A stretch of 64,000 nucleotides of DNA from Pseudomonas sp. SJZ079. GTDB taxonomy: Bacteria > Pseudomonadota > Gammaproteobacteria > Pseudomonadales > Pseudomonadaceae. The stretch spans positions 372,001 through 436,000 of the forward strand of contig NZ_VIUH01000001.1 in NCBI RefSeq assembly GCF_007993865.1, given 5' to 3'. The position numbers and the translations under genes were made by a program. The notes under the pieces were generated by a model. It was not told the origin of the DNA, made no database searches, and saw only the letters and a program-made list of their open reading frames with translations. Shown here piece after piece: positions 1 through 9,866 of this stretch (position 1 is the stretch's first letter; every line of letters starts with the position of its first letter).

Positions 1-81
1 ATCACCGAAAAGAAAGAAGCTTTGGCTGACGCCGAAGAGTGGGATGGCGTGAAAGACAAACTGCAGCACCTGGAACGCTAA
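1..81 (+). CDS. fdxA: Ferredoxin FdxA, C-terminal end only
   Basis: The window opens inside this gene; 26 codons and a TAA stop remain. The visible tail ends in DGVKDKLQHLER, which I recognise as the end of the roughly 107-residue 7Fe ferredoxin FdxA of Pseudomonas. The cluster-binding cysteines lie outside the window. FdxA is a small soluble electron carrier with one [3Fe-4S] and one [4Fe-4S] cluster. Its position beside rsmZ and rpoS is the usual one in this genus and supports the call. A stem-loop terminator follows at 101-131. Confidence 0.85.
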   Translation: MTEKKEALADAEEWDGVKDKLQHLER

Positions 82-100
82 GCTATATCCTGCGCTAACT

Positions 101-135
101 AGAAGACCCGCCTAGAGCGGGTCTTCTGCTTTTCT
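101..135 (+). terminator. Intrinsic terminator of fdxA
   Basis: An 11-bp perfect stem (AGAAGACCCGC / GCGGGTCTTCT) with a 5-nt loop starts 19 nt after the fdxA stop and is followed by GCTTTTCTT. It separates fdxA from the oppositely oriented rsmZ terminator. Confidence 0.85.
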
Positions 136-141
136 TCAGGC

Positions 142-167
142 AAAAAAAGGGGCGGTATTACCCGCCC
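142..167 (-). terminator. Intrinsic terminator of rsmZ
   Basis: Minus-strand stem GGGCGG GTAATA CCGCCC followed by seven T residues. It forms the 3' end of RsmZ and faces the fdxA terminator. Confidence 0.85.
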
Positions 168-275
168 ACTCTTTTGTCCCTATTCCCTCTATTTCCCAGC
201 TCATCATCCTGATGAAGTTGCATCCCGCTACTGTCCTGGCCACCATCCTTAGCAACCCGTGTCTGTCCGTTGACA
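142..275 (-). ncRNA. rsmZ: Regulatory small RNA RsmZ
   Basis: RsmZ sequesters the translational repressor RsmA/CsrA and so relieves repression of secondary metabolism, biofilm and virulence genes. Read on the minus strand, the RNA would begin with TGTCAACGGACAGACA, a small 5' hairpin exposing GGA, like P. fluorescens RsmZ. It contains eight GGA motifs in about 134 nt, several in predicted loops (AAGGATG, CAGGACAG, CAGGATG, AGGGAATAGGGAC). It ends in a GGGCGG/CCGCCC stem and a run of seven T. A -10-like TATTAC lies at 286-281. Location between fdxA and rpoS, pointing away from rpoS, is where rsmZ sits in Pseudomonas. The 5' end is inferred from similarity and could be off by a few bases. Confidence 0.9.
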
Positions 276-280
276 CAGGT

Positions 281-311
281 GTAATACTAGCGCTTTCCCG
301 GTCCCGCACAA
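281..311 (-). promoter_or_regulatory. rsmZ core promoter
   Basis: A -10-like TATTAC at 286-281 sits 5 nt before the inferred RsmZ start. The -35 region is poor; the nearest candidate is TTGTGC at 311-306. A weak -35 fits a promoter that depends on the upstream activator GacA. Confidence 0.5.
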
Positions 312-332
312 GTCACGCACAGCGCGCCGAGG

Positions 333-425
333 ACAGCGAATCCATCTAACACAAAATTTAAACTTCATAAAAATCAGCAAGTTATCTAAAACAAAAAAGA
401 ACAATAGCGCTTTACCAGCCCTCGT
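333..425. promoter_or_regulatory. AT-rich tract between the GacA site and the rsmZ promoter
   Basis: This stretch is strikingly richer in A and T than its surroundings (for example ACACAAAATTTAAACTTC and GTTATCTAAAACAAAAAAG). The xenogeneic silencers MvaT and MvaU are known to bind an AT-rich region upstream of rsmZ in P. aeruginosa. I infer the same role here from composition and position. Confidence 0.5.
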
Positions 426-448
426 TCACCGCAATCACTTACACACCG

Positions 449-466
449 TGTAAGTGATGACTTACG
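449..466. promoter_or_regulatory. GacA upstream activating sequence for rsmZ
   Basis: TGTAAG TGATGA CTTACG matches the consensus TGTAAG-N6-CTTACA at 11 of 12 defined bases. It lies about 180 nt upstream of the inferred rsmZ start, the spacing known for rsmZ in Pseudomonas. A second overlapping palindrome, CTTACACACCGTGTAAG, shares its left half. The response regulator GacA, phosphorylated by GacS, binds such sites. Confidence 0.85.
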
Positions 467-475
467 CGCCCGCGC

Positions 476-500
476 ACAAAAAACCCGGCAGAAGCCGGAT
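476..500 (-). terminator. Intrinsic terminator of rpoS
   Basis: Minus-strand stem CCGGC TTCT GCCGG followed by GTTTTTTG, 24 nt past the rpoS stop. It ends the ispF-to-rpoS transcript. Confidence 0.85.
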
Positions 501-523
501 TCAGTGTGGATGAGTGGGTGATA

Positions 524-1531
524 TCACTGAAACAAGGCATCACTCGATAGACCATTCTTTTCCAGAATTTCCCTCAATCGCTTGAGTGCCTCAACCTGGA
601 TTTGCCGCACGCGCTCACGGGTCAGGCCGATTTCCTGGCCGACTTCTTCCAAGGTACAGCTTTCATGGCCACGCAGACCAAAGCGGCGCACCACCACTTC
701 ACGCTGCTTATCGGTCAATTCACACAGCCATTGATCGATGCTTTGCGAGAGATCATCGTCTTGCAATAACTCGCACGGATCGGTGGGACGGTCATCGGTC
801 AGGGTGTCGAGCAGCGTTTTGTCCGAATCCTGACCCAGCGAGACATCCACCGAAGACACCCGCTCATTCAGGCCAAGCATGCGCTTGACGTCACTCACCG
901 GTTTATCCAGCAGATTGGCAATCTCTTCGGCTGAAGGCTCGTGATCGAGCTTCTGGGTGAGCTCACGAGCGGCGCGCAGGTAGACATTGAGTTCTTTGAC
1001 CACATGAATCGGTAAGCGGATGGTCCGCGTCTGATTCATGATTGCCCGTTCGATGGTCTGACGAATCCACCAGGTCGCATAGGTCGAAAAACGGAAACCG
1101 CGCTCGGGATCGAATTTTTCGACAGCCCGGATCAGGCCGAGGTTGCCCTCTTCGATCAAGTCCAGCAGAGACAAACCACGATTGACGTAGCGGCGAGCAA
1201 TTTTCACCACCAGACGCAGATTGCTCTCGATCATGCGCTTACGCCCAGCCGGATCGCCCTTCTGCGCTAGGCGTGCGAAGAACACTTCCTCTTCGGGGGT
1301 GAGCAGGGGGGAAAAGCCAATTTCGTTGAGATACAGCTGAGTCGCGTCGAGTGCGCGAGTGTAGTCGATGTACTTGTGCTGCTTGCTGCTGGTGGAGTTT
1401 TTAGCCTTAGTGCGAGCGGGTTGCTTTTCAGCCTCCTCATTCGACACATCGTCCAAGACAATGCCTGGCTCCATCAGGAGCACTTCATCGTCGACGTCAA
1501 ACTCCGGCGCTTCTTTTTTTTTGAGTGCCAT
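524..1531 (-). CDS. rpoS: RNA polymerase sigma factor RpoS (sigma-38)
   Basis: RpoS is the stationary-phase and general stress sigma factor. The protein is 335 residues, against 334 in P. aeruginosa as I recall. Region 1.2 begins near residue 62, the region 2 core follows ([17 protein letters not shown], then [17 protein letters not shown], the -10 recognition helix), and the region 4 helix-turn-helix ([20 protein letters not shown]) is near residues 293-312. An open frame continues 27 codons upstream, but the ATG at 1531 begins the conserved [16 protein letters not shown] and has AAGGGA just upstream. It lies 105 nt after nlpD; in enterobacteria the main rpoS promoter is inside nlpD, and that may hold here. 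Confidence 0.98.
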   Translation of the reverse strand: MALKKKEAPEFDVDDEVLLMEPGIVLDDVSNEEAEKQPARTKAKNSTSSKQHKYIDYTRALDATQLYLNEIGFSPLLTPEEEVFFARLAQKGDPAGRKRMIESNLRLVVKIARRYVNRGLSLLDLIEEGNLGLIRAVEKFDPERGFRFSTYATWWIRQTIERAIMNQTRTIRLPIHVVKELNVYLRAARELTQKLDHEPSAEEIANLLDKPVSDVKRMLGLNERVSSVDVSLGQDSDKTLLDTLTDDRPTDPCELLQDDDLSQSIDQWLCELTDKQREVVVRRFGLRGHESCTLEEVGQEIGLTRERVRQIQVEALKRLREILEKNGLSSDALFQ

Positions 1532-1636
1532 TATTGTTGTCCCTTGCTGAGTTCGACAGCAAGCTCGGGCGGCGCCACTCTCCTTGGCATCACCAAAGCC
1601 CGTCCATCCCACGTGGAGGATCAGGCTGAACGCAGA

Positions 1637-2503
1637 TCAACGGCGAGGCAGGTACTGCAGTGGATCGACAGGTTTTCCCTGACGGCGAATTTCGAAGTGA
1701 AGCTTCACCCGGTCGGCTCCTGTGGAACCCATTTCGGCAATCGTCTGCCCGACTTTGACCCGTTGTCCCTCCTGCACCAGCAGCCTGCGGTTGTGTCCGT
1801 AGGCACTTACGTAGGTATCGCTGTGTTTGATGATCACCAACTCGCCGTAGCCCCGCAAACCACTCCCGGCGTACACAACTGACCCATCAGACGCAGCTAA
1901 AACAGGCTCGCCCAATTCCCCGGCGATATCAATGCCTTTATTCAAACTCCCGTTTGAGGAAAATCGCCCGATGACTGTGCCCTTCGACGGCCAAGCCCAG
2001 CCGGCTGCAGAGCGCGGCACCGACTGCACAGGAGTGGTCGCAGGCGTGACCTTGATGGGCACTGGTGCTGTAGTCGCAGTGCGCGCCGGAGGGGCTTGAA
2101 TCGGGGCCGTCGGTCGACTGACTGGCGCCTTGGTCACCAGCACGGGCGCAGGCGCCCTGACAACCTGGCGAGCCGGCTGGCGACCATCGAAACGAATTAC
2201 CTGACCGACCCTAATCAGATAGGGCGGCGCTATCCGGTTGCGCGCGGCTAGAGCCTTCCAATCCCAACCGAAGCGAAACGCAATCGAATAGAGCGTATCG
2301 CCCCGCCGCACCACATAGTGGCCTTTAGTGACTGGCTGGCGCTGCCGGGTAGACGCGCCACCAGCGTGATTGCGATCGACAACCTGCACGCCTCCTGGCG
2401 GCGGACTGGCGCATCCACTCAATAAGGCGCTAAGAATCAGGGCAGCCAACAGGCATCCAGCGCTAGCGTAGCGAATTCGCGGTTGCATGGCAGTTGAACT
2501 CAC
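1637..2503 (-). CDS. nlpD: NlpD, LysM and LytM-like lipoprotein (amidase activator)
   Basis: A 288-residue outer-membrane lipoprotein: a hydrophobic leader ends in a lipobox with Cys31 (LLSGC), a LysM peptidoglycan-binding domain spans about 62-106 (VVRRGDTLYSIAFRFG), a Pro/Thr-rich linker follows, and an M23/LytM domain occupies about 185-285. The LytM site is degenerate: the first metal His is replaced (LNKGIDIAG) and the last motif reads KLHFE instead of HxH. NlpD-type proteins are non-catalytic and activate the amidase AmiC at the septum. The start is GTG, chosen because GGGAGA precedes it at good spacing; an ATG at 2488 is the alternative. Confidence 0.93.
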   Translation of the reverse strand: MSSTAMQPRIRYASAGCLLAALILSALLSGCASPPPGGVQVVDRNHAGGASTRQRQPVTKGHYVVRRGDTLYSIAFRFGWDWKALAARNRIAPPYLIRVGQVIRFDGRQPARQVVRAPAPVLVTKAPVSRPTAPIQAPPARTATTAPVPIKVTPATTPVQSVPRSAAGWAWPSKGTVIGRFSSNGSLNKGIDIAGELGEPVLAASDGSVVYAGSGLRGYGELVIIKHSDTYVSAYGHNRRLLVQEGQRVKVGQTIAEMGSTGADRVKLHFEIRRQGKPVDPLQYLPRR

Positions 2504-2552
2504 CCGGCTCTCCCGTTTTGGCGTCTAAGTATTGGCGCGTATTGTGCCGGAA

Positions 2553-3491
2553 TTATTCGACGCAGCCAGCGCTTTGCTGGTTGCGCCCGGCCAGCCACTC
2601 CAAACCGAGCACCAGAAACACACCGGTCAAGGCCAAGAGGAGAGCCAACACTAACTGTGGATCCTGGCCACTGATCTCGGCGAAGCGTCCCGGCAAGAGA
2701 TTGACCTGTGACAGCGGCACTTGCAGGCCGTGGCTGTCGGTGCGCCAGGTCAGGGTTTCCTTCCACGGCCAGACCTTGTTCAACGAGCCCAGCATCAAGC
2801 CCGTCAGAAAAGCCAGGGCCAAGTCACGCCAACGTACCAGCAGCCAGCGCAATACCCCGGCAAAGCTGACGATACCGACCAAGCAACCGCTGGCGAACAA
2901 CACCAGCACGCCCAGATCCAGGCTTTTCACTGCCCCGAGAACAACCGGATACAGGCCCAATAACAGCAGAATGAAACTGCCGGAAATCCCGGGCAATATC
3001 ATCGCGCAGATGGCAATTGCACCCGCCAAGAACAGGCTCAATGGGTCGCTACTCCACTGCGTCGGTGACGCCACGGTAATCCAGTAAGCGAAGGCCACGC
3101 CGCAAACGAAGCTGACAGCACGACTCCAGTTCCTGCGCTGAATCTCCCGCGCCACCATATGGGAAGAAATCAGGACCAAGCCAAAGAAAAACGACCAGAC
3201 CAAAATAGGCTGCTGGACCAACAGATAAGTGATCAAGCGCGCCAGACTGATGACGCTGGTCAGAATACCCGCCAGCAAAACCAGCAAAAACGTGGCATTG
3301 GCTGCCTGCCACGCGGCGGCAACCCGGCCACGCAGCAGTAAACCGAGCGCAGCAGGCACGCTGGCTATCGAACGCAGCAATTCATCGTAAATACCGGTGA
3401 TGAAGGCCACGGTGCCACCGGAGACACCGGGAACGACGTCGGCCGCGCCCATGGCGATGCCCTTGGCGTAGAGCAAAAAGTAGTTTTTCAT
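2553..3491 (-). CDS. DUF368 membrane protein, candidate undecaprenyl-phosphate translocase (PopT family)
   Basis: This 312-residue protein is almost wholly hydrophobic, with around eight or nine likely membrane helices. It carries the DUF368 hallmark near the N-terminus, KGIAMGAADVVPGVSGGTVA, and a second related loop (ILPGISGSFILLLLG) in the C-terminal half. DUF368 proteins have been shown in other bacteria to be needed for returning undecaprenyl phosphate across the inner membrane, which serves peptidoglycan and O-antigen synthesis; I transfer that role by family. The ATG at 3491 is chosen over an upstream in-frame extension because the conserved sequence begins there. It lies 19 nt after pcm and 49 nt before nlpD in one operon. 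I do not recall a gene at this position in PAO1. Confidence 0.88.
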   Translation of the reverse strand: MKNYFLLYAKGIAMGAADVVPGVSGGTVAFITGIYDELLRSIASVPAALGLLLRGRVAAAWQAANATFLLVLLAGILTSVISLARLITYLLVQQPILVWSFFFGLVLISSHMVAREIQRRNWSRAVSFVCGVAFAYWITVASPTQWSSDPLSLFLAGAIAICAMILPGISGSFILLLLGLYPVVLGAVKSLDLGVLVLFASGCLVGIVSFAGVLRWLLVRWRDLALAFLTGLMLGSLNKVWPWKETLTWRTDSHGLQVPLSQVNLLPGRFAEISGQDPQLVLALLLALTGVFLVLGLEWLAGRNQQSAGCVE

Positions 3492-3510
3492 AGACCCATC
3501 TAGACAGAAA

Positions 3511-4188
3511 TCAGGCCAAAGGCCCATTGAGCAACGGCACGAAACGCACCGAATCCAGTACGTGCCTGGAGAATCCATGCTCTTCGCGCGTGATGAGCAA
3601 CAGCTGTTGCACATCGCCGGCACCGACTGGAATCACCAAACGCCCCCCAGGCGCCAACTGGTCAAGCAGGGCCTGCGGCACCTCGGCGGCGGCAGCGGTC
3701 ACGATGATGCCGTTGTACGGCGCCAGTGCCGCCCAACCTTCCCAGCCATCACCCCAACGAAACACCACATTGCGCAGACTGAGCTCGGCCAGACGCTCTT
3801 TTGCGCGATCCTGTAAGCCCTGAATACGCTCGACGGTAAACACCCGCTCGACCAGTTGCGCCAGGACTGCAGTCTGGTAGCCGGAGCCGGTGCCGATCTC
3901 CAACACCTTATCCAGCGGCCCAGCTGCCAACAGCAGCTCACTCATCCGCGCCACCATATAGGGCTGCGAGATGGTCTGGTTATTGCCGATCGGCAGCGCG
4001 GTGTCCTCATAGGCGCGGTGCGCCAGGGCCTCATCGACAAACAGGTGTCGCGGGGTCCGCCGAATCACTTCCAGCACCTGGGCGTTCGACAGCCCCTCTT
4101 CATACAGGCGCTGAATCAGCCGCTCGCGGGTACGCTGCGACGTCATGCCGATACCATGCCGGTGCAGCTCATCTTGCTCGCGATTCAT
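3511..4188 (-). CDS. pcm: Protein-L-isoaspartate O-methyltransferase
   Basis: Pcm methylates isoaspartyl residues in aged proteins using S-adenosylmethionine and so starts their repair. The 225-residue frame has the PCMT fold: an N-terminal helical part ([17 protein letters not shown]), the substrate region with [18 protein letters not shown], and SAM motif [17 protein letters not shown]. The ATG overlaps the surE stop as TAATG and has GAGGG upstream. A second Met at 4146 would give 211 residues, the length I recall for PAO1, but has no clear ribosome site. Pcm and SurE are paired survival proteins in many proteobacteria. Confidence 0.95.
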   Translation of the reverse strand: MNREQDELHRHGIGMTSQRTRERLIQRLYEEGLSNAQVLEVIRRTPRHLFVDEALAHRAYEDTALPIGNNQTISQPYMVARMSELLLAAGPLDKVLEIGTGSGYQTAVLAQLVERVFTVERIQGLQDRAKERLAELSLRNVVFRWGDGWEGWAALAPYNGIIVTAAAAEVPQALLDQLAPGGRLVIPVGAGDVQQLLLITREEHGFSRHVLDSVRFVPLLNGPLA

Positions 4189-4937
4189 TAGAGCAAACCC
4201 TCAAGCCAAGGCTGCAAACTGCTGAAGCCATCCTGAAAGGTACGATCCAGCTGCAACGGCGTTATAGAGACGTAACCCTGCATGACCGCATGAAAGTCCG
4301 TCCCCTCGCCACCGTCCTCGGCATCGCCGGCGGCCGAAATCCAGTATCCCTCTTTACCCCGTGGGTTAACCACCTTGACTGGCGCTGCGGCCCGCGCACG
4401 GTGCCCCAGGCGGGTCAGCTGGATGCCGCGAATATGCTCCAGAGGCAGGTTGGGAATATTGACGTTGAGCACGGTGCGCGGCGGTAAATCGAGACGCTCA
4501 TGGGCCGCCACTAACTTGCGCGCGATATAAGCGGCAGTCGGTAAATTCTCTGCAGAGCGCGACAGCAAGGAGAAGGCGAACGCCGGGCGCGCCAGGAAAC
4601 GGCCCTCCAAGGCGGCGGCCACGGTGCCTGAATACAGCACGTCATCGCCGAGATTGGCCCCCAGGTTGATGCCCGATACCACCAGATCCGTCGGATACGG
4701 CAACAGACCGTTCAAGCCCAGATGAACGCAATCGGTGGGCGTGCCATTCACGCTGATAAAGCCATTGGCTAAGGTTTGTGGGTGCAGCGGACGGTCGAGG
4801 GTCAGCGAACTGCTGGCACCGCTTCTATCCTGATCGGGAGCAATCACCGTGCAGTCGGCATAATCGGCCAGTGCAGCATGCAGCGCGGCGAGGCCCGGTG
4901 CAGCCACTCCGTCATCGTTAGAAATCAGAATACGCAT
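4188..4937 (-). CDS. surE: 5'/3'-nucleotidase SurE
   Basis: SurE is a metal-dependent phosphatase acting on nucleoside 5'- and 3'-monophosphates and short polyphosphate. The 249 residues are the normal length. The metal site is visible as Asp8-Asp9 in [11 protein letters not shown], with [20 protein letters not shown] holding the conserved Asn and Ser. The gene overlaps truD by 13 nt upstream and pcm by 1 nt downstream, so translation is probably coupled through the operon. Confidence 0.96.
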   Translation of the reverse strand: MRILISNDDGVAAPGLAALHAALADYADCTVIAPDQDRSGASSSLTLDRPLHPQTLANGFISVNGTPTDCVHLGLNGLLPYPTDLVVSGINLGANLGDDVLYSGTVAAALEGRFLARPAFAFSLLSRSAENLPTAAYIARKLVAAHERLDLPPRTVLNVNIPNLPLEHIRGIQLTRLGHRARAAAPVKVVNPRGKEGYWISAAGDAEDGGEGTDFHAVMQGYVSITPLQLDRTFQDGFSSLQPWLEGLL

Positions 4938-5983
4938 GGGTTATCCGTCTGCCCTGCCGGCAACAGATCGACGAGTTCGCGCACCAATACGGTGGCAAAG
5001 CATCCAGCCGGCAGGACGAATTCCAGTTGCAGAATGTCAGGCTCGGGATAATGCCACGTCAGGCTGCCAATGGGGAGGCGCAGTATGCGTCGTTCGTGCG
5101 CCATGCCCGCTTCAACCAACCATTCGACCAGTGGCGTCTCATGATGCGCGATGGCCTGCTCCTGAAGCTGCACCGCAACTCCCGTGGGCGAAACGCCGGC
5201 GCCCCACAGCGGACCGGTCGGATGCAGGTCGAGAATGGCCAGTCGCGGATCGCTGCACTCCGCCTCGCCGGCCATGAAGAAGCTGCGACTGTCGGTAAAC
5301 GCCAGCAGGTCGCCGACCCGGGCCTGATTCCAGGTACCGTCGGCGACTCGCTCGGCCAGCAATCGATTGAACAGATAGCTGCGCGCCGCCGACAGCAGGC
5401 GCGAGCGCAGGTTGCGCCGCTCAGGCAAGACCTTGCGCTCGGCATACACGCGGGCCTCGAAGACATTGCCACCCTCGTAACCGAAACGCTGCAAGCCAAA
5501 GTAGTTGGGGATGCCTTCCTCGACGATGCGTTGCAATCGCTGTTGCAAGGCATCGCGGTCGGCATCCAGCTGAGTCAGGCGCAGGGTAAAACCATTGGCC
5601 GAATGAGCGCCGCGCTGGAGTTTGCGCAGATGACGGGCGACCTTGAGCACTTTAAGGTCCGCCCCTTCTGCAGCCGCCAGTTCGGGGTCGGCCTTGCCCG
5701 GTAAATGCAGGCTGAACCACTGCCGAGTCAGCGCCTGGCGATCCTTCAATCCGGCATAGCTGATCATCCGCAGCGGCACACCCGCGGCACGGGCGATGCG
5801 GCGTGCCGCCTCTTCGGTATTCAGGCCGCGCTTCTCCACCCACAACCAGAGATGCTCGCCCTCACCGGCCAGGGGGATATCCAGTACTTCATCGACCTGA
5901 AAGTCTTCCGCACTGGCCTTGAGGACCGCTCTGCCGCAGGCCTCGCCATAGGCACGCGGGCCAAGCAGTGCGAGTTCATTCAT
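4925..5983 (-). CDS. truD: tRNA pseudouridine(13) synthase TruD
   Basis: TruD isomerises uridine 13 of glutamate tRNA. The 352-residue protein has the catalytic aspartate as Asp81 in the family motif AGLKDRQA, the [11 protein letters not shown] opening strand, and the NYFGLQRFG segment before the inserted TRUD domain. It starts with ATG overlapping the ispF stop by 4 nt and runs 13 nt into surE. Confidence 0.96.
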   Translation of the reverse strand: MNELALLGPRAYGEACGRAVLKASAEDFQVDEVLDIPLAGEGEHLWLWVEKRGLNTEEAARRIARAAGVPLRMISYAGLKDRQALTRQWFSLHLPGKADPELAAAEGADLKVLKVARHLRKLQRGAHSANGFTLRLTQLDADRDALQQRLQRIVEEGIPNYFGLQRFGYEGGNVFEARVYAERKVLPERRNLRSRLLSAARSYLFNRLLAERVADGTWNQARVGDLLAFTDSRSFFMAGEAECSDPRLAILDLHPTGPLWGAGVSPTGVAVQLQEQAIAHHETPLVEWLVEAGMAHERRILRLPIGSLTWHYPEPDILQLEFVLPAGCFATVLVRELVDLLPAGQTDNPCVF

Positions 5984-6453
5984 AGGCTGACCAACAACGC
6001 GACGGCATGCACCGCGATGCCTTCCTCGCGTCCGGTAAAGCCCAGCTTCTCGGTGGTGGTAGCCTTGACGTTGACCTGCTCCAGGGCGACTTGCAGATCA
6101 TCGGCAATCAGCTCGCGCATGGCCGGGACATGCGGCGCCATCTTCGGCGCCTGGGCGACGATAGTGGCGTCGACATTAGCGACCTTCCAGCCCTTGGCCT
6201 GAATCAGGCCGAGCACATGGCGCAGCAGCACACGGCTGTCGGCGCCCTTGAAGCGCGGGTCGGTGTCGGGAAAGTGCTGGCCGATATCGCCCAGCGCGGC
6301 GGCGCCGAGCAGTGCGTCACTCAAGGCATGCAACAGCACATCGCCATCGGAATGAGCGATCAATCCGAATCGATGAGGAATCAGCACGCCACCGAGGGTG
6401 ATGAACTCGCCCTCGCCAAAACGGTGTACGTCGTAGCCATGGCCAATACGCAT
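5980..6453 (-). CDS. ispF: 2-C-methyl-D-erythritol 2,4-cyclodiphosphate synthase
   Basis: IspF closes the cyclodiphosphate ring in the MEP pathway to isoprenoids, the step two after IspD, which is also in this window. The protein begins [12 protein letters not shown] with metal ligands Asp8 and His10, followed by [19 protein letters not shown] and the C-terminal [17 protein letters not shown]. The start at 6453 gives 157 residues, the length I recall from P. aeruginosa. An in-frame ATG at 6465 adds MTAS; neither start has a strong ribosome site. It is the first gene of the operon running to rpoS. Confidence 0.95.
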   Translation of the reverse strand: MRIGHGYDVHRFGEGEFITLGGVLIPHRFGLIAHSDGDVLLHALSDALLGAAALGDIGQHFPDTDPRFKGADSRVLLRHVLGLIQAKGWKVANVDATIVAQAPKMAPHVPAMRELIADDLQVALEQVNVKATTTEKLGFTGREEGIAVHAVALLVSL

Positions 6454-6530
6454 GGAAGCGGTCATATCAAAGTCGGGCCTTGAAAAAGTCAGGGCCCGAT
6501 TCTACAGGACTCGCAGCATCTAGGCGTTCC

Positions 6531-6590
6531 GTTGCCCGGATGAAATCCGCGAGCGTGAACGCCCAACCTCGCCCACACTGCATCCGGGTT
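6531..6590. repeat. Degenerate copy of the CCCGGATG hairpin repeat
   Basis: GCCCGGATGAAATCCGCG at the left and GCATCCGGG at the right form imperfect inverted arms just past the fghA stop. It resembles the intact copies at 53238-53305 and 56961-57028 but is more diverged. It may act as the fghA transcript end. Confidence 0.5.
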
Positions 6591-7431
6591 ATTTGAGGGC
6601 CTGGGCGTGATGACGAAGATGATCGTCAATAAAGCTGGCGATAAAGTAGTAGCTGTGGTCGTAGCCGGGCTGCAAACGCAGGGTTAGCGGGTGCTCCGCC
6701 GCCAGCGCGGCAGCTTGCAAGGCCTCGGGCTTGAGCTGATTACTGAGAAAGTCATCGCGGTCGCCCTGATCGACCAGCATCGGCAACTTCTCCGCGGCCT
6801 CACTGAGCAGCGCGCACGCATCCCACTCACGCCAGCGTGAGCGATCTTCACCCAGATAACGGGAAAAGGCTTTTTCACCCCAAGGACAGTTCAGCGGATT
6901 GGTGATCGGCGCAAAGGCCGACAGCGACTGGTAACGTCCCGGGTTGCGCAAGGCACAGACCAAGGCGCCATGACCGCCCATGGAATGACCACTGATGCCG
7001 CGCTTGTCGCTAACCGGGAAGTTCGCCTCGATCAGCGCCGGCAACTCCTGCACGACATAGTCATGCATGCGGTAATGCTTGGCCCAGGGCTCCTGGGTGG
7101 CATTCAGGTAGAAACCGGCGCCCAGGCCGAAATCCCAGGCGCCGTCCGGGTCGCCCGGCACCTCGGAACCACGCGGACTGGTGTCCGGCGCAACGATGAT
7201 CAGCCCCAGCTCGGCGGCAAGCTTGTGCGCGCCGGCCTTCTGCATGAAGTTTTCATCGGTGCAGGTCAAGCCAGACAACCAGTAGAGCACCGGTAGCTTG
7301 GCACCCTGTTCGGCCTGCGGTGGCAGGTAAACGGCGAACGTCATGTCGCAGTTGAGCGTGTCCGAACGATGACGGTAACGCTTATGCCAGCCACCGAAGC
7401 TTTTCTGACAGGAGAGGTTTTCAAGAGTCAT
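6589..7431 (-). CDS. fghA: S-formylglutathione hydrolase
   Basis: FghA hydrolyses S-formylglutathione to formate and glutathione, completing glutathione-dependent formaldehyde oxidation begun by AdhC. The 280-residue esterase-D type alpha/beta hydrolase shows the nucleophile Ser150 in [13 protein letters not shown], the acid Asp in [11 protein letters not shown], and the base His in PGYDHSYYF. It lies 87 nt downstream of adhC on the same strand, but a terminator-like hairpin separates them, so some expression may be independent. Confidence 0.95.
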   Translation of the reverse strand: MTLENLSCQKSFGGWHKRYRHRSDTLNCDMTFAVYLPPQAEQGAKLPVLYWLSGLTCTDENFMQKAGAHKLAAELGLIIVAPDTSPRGSEVPGDPDGAWDFGLGAGFYLNATQEPWAKHYRMHDYVVQELPALIEANFPVSDKRGISGHSMGGHGALVCALRNPGRYQSLSAFAPITNPLNCPWGEKAFSRYLGEDRSRWREWDACALLSEAAEKLPMLVDQGDRDDFLSNQLKPEALQAAALAAEHPLTLRLQPGYDHSYYFIASFIDDHLRHHAQALK

Positions 7432-7485
7432 GTTTTCAGCTCACATCAAACAGGAGTTAGCAGTGACGGAGAACTCCATCCCTGC

Positions 7486-7510
7486 AAAACGCCCCGCATC
7501 AAGCGGGGCG
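7486..7510 (-). terminator. Terminator or attenuator between adhC and fghA
   Basis: A perfect 8-bp stem (CGCCCCGC / GCGGGGCG, 5-nt loop) begins just past the adhC stop and is followed on the minus strand by TTTTGC. The short T-run suggests partial termination that would lower fghA expression relative to adhC. Confidence 0.7.
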
Positions 7511-7518
7511 TAAGCGAC

Positions 7519-9625
<2,107 letters not shown>

Positions 9626-9766
9626 AGAAAAACCACAGGATGTAACAGAGAACAGCGACCAGCAAACGTAGAGCCCCCCAGCAGCCGGGGCAGCAGGCGT
9701 ATCTATCCAGGTAACGAATAGCAACCAGGGTCAGGCCTGTCTCGAAACGGGCGGGGCTAAACAGAC

Positions 9767-9806
9767 AGAATCCTGCTTGACCTGGACTGTCACAAAGCAG
9801 GATTCT
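9767..9806. repeat. Perfect 12-bp inverted repeat after the LysR gene
   Basis: AGAATCCTGCTT and AAGCAGGATTCT are perfect complements separated by 16 nt. No T-run follows on either strand, so it is not a typical terminator. It lies about 140 nt downstream of the lysR stop and 60 nt upstream of the HPF-like gene, and could be an operator, an RNA stability element or a leader structure of the latter. Confidence 0.65.
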
Positions 9807-9866
9807 TAGCCCAAGGCTCTCGTCAGGCGAGCCTGAGTCACGACGCCATACACAAGGAAAAGCACC

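Noticed and set aside
1532..1612. A longer RpoS starting 27 codons upstream
   Set aside because: The extension is not similar to RpoS, and the ATG at 1531 has a good ribosome site and the conserved N-terminus.
1376..1882. A 168-codon plus-strand frame over rpoS and nlpD ends
   Set aside because: Overlaps two certain genes and lacks a ribosome site.
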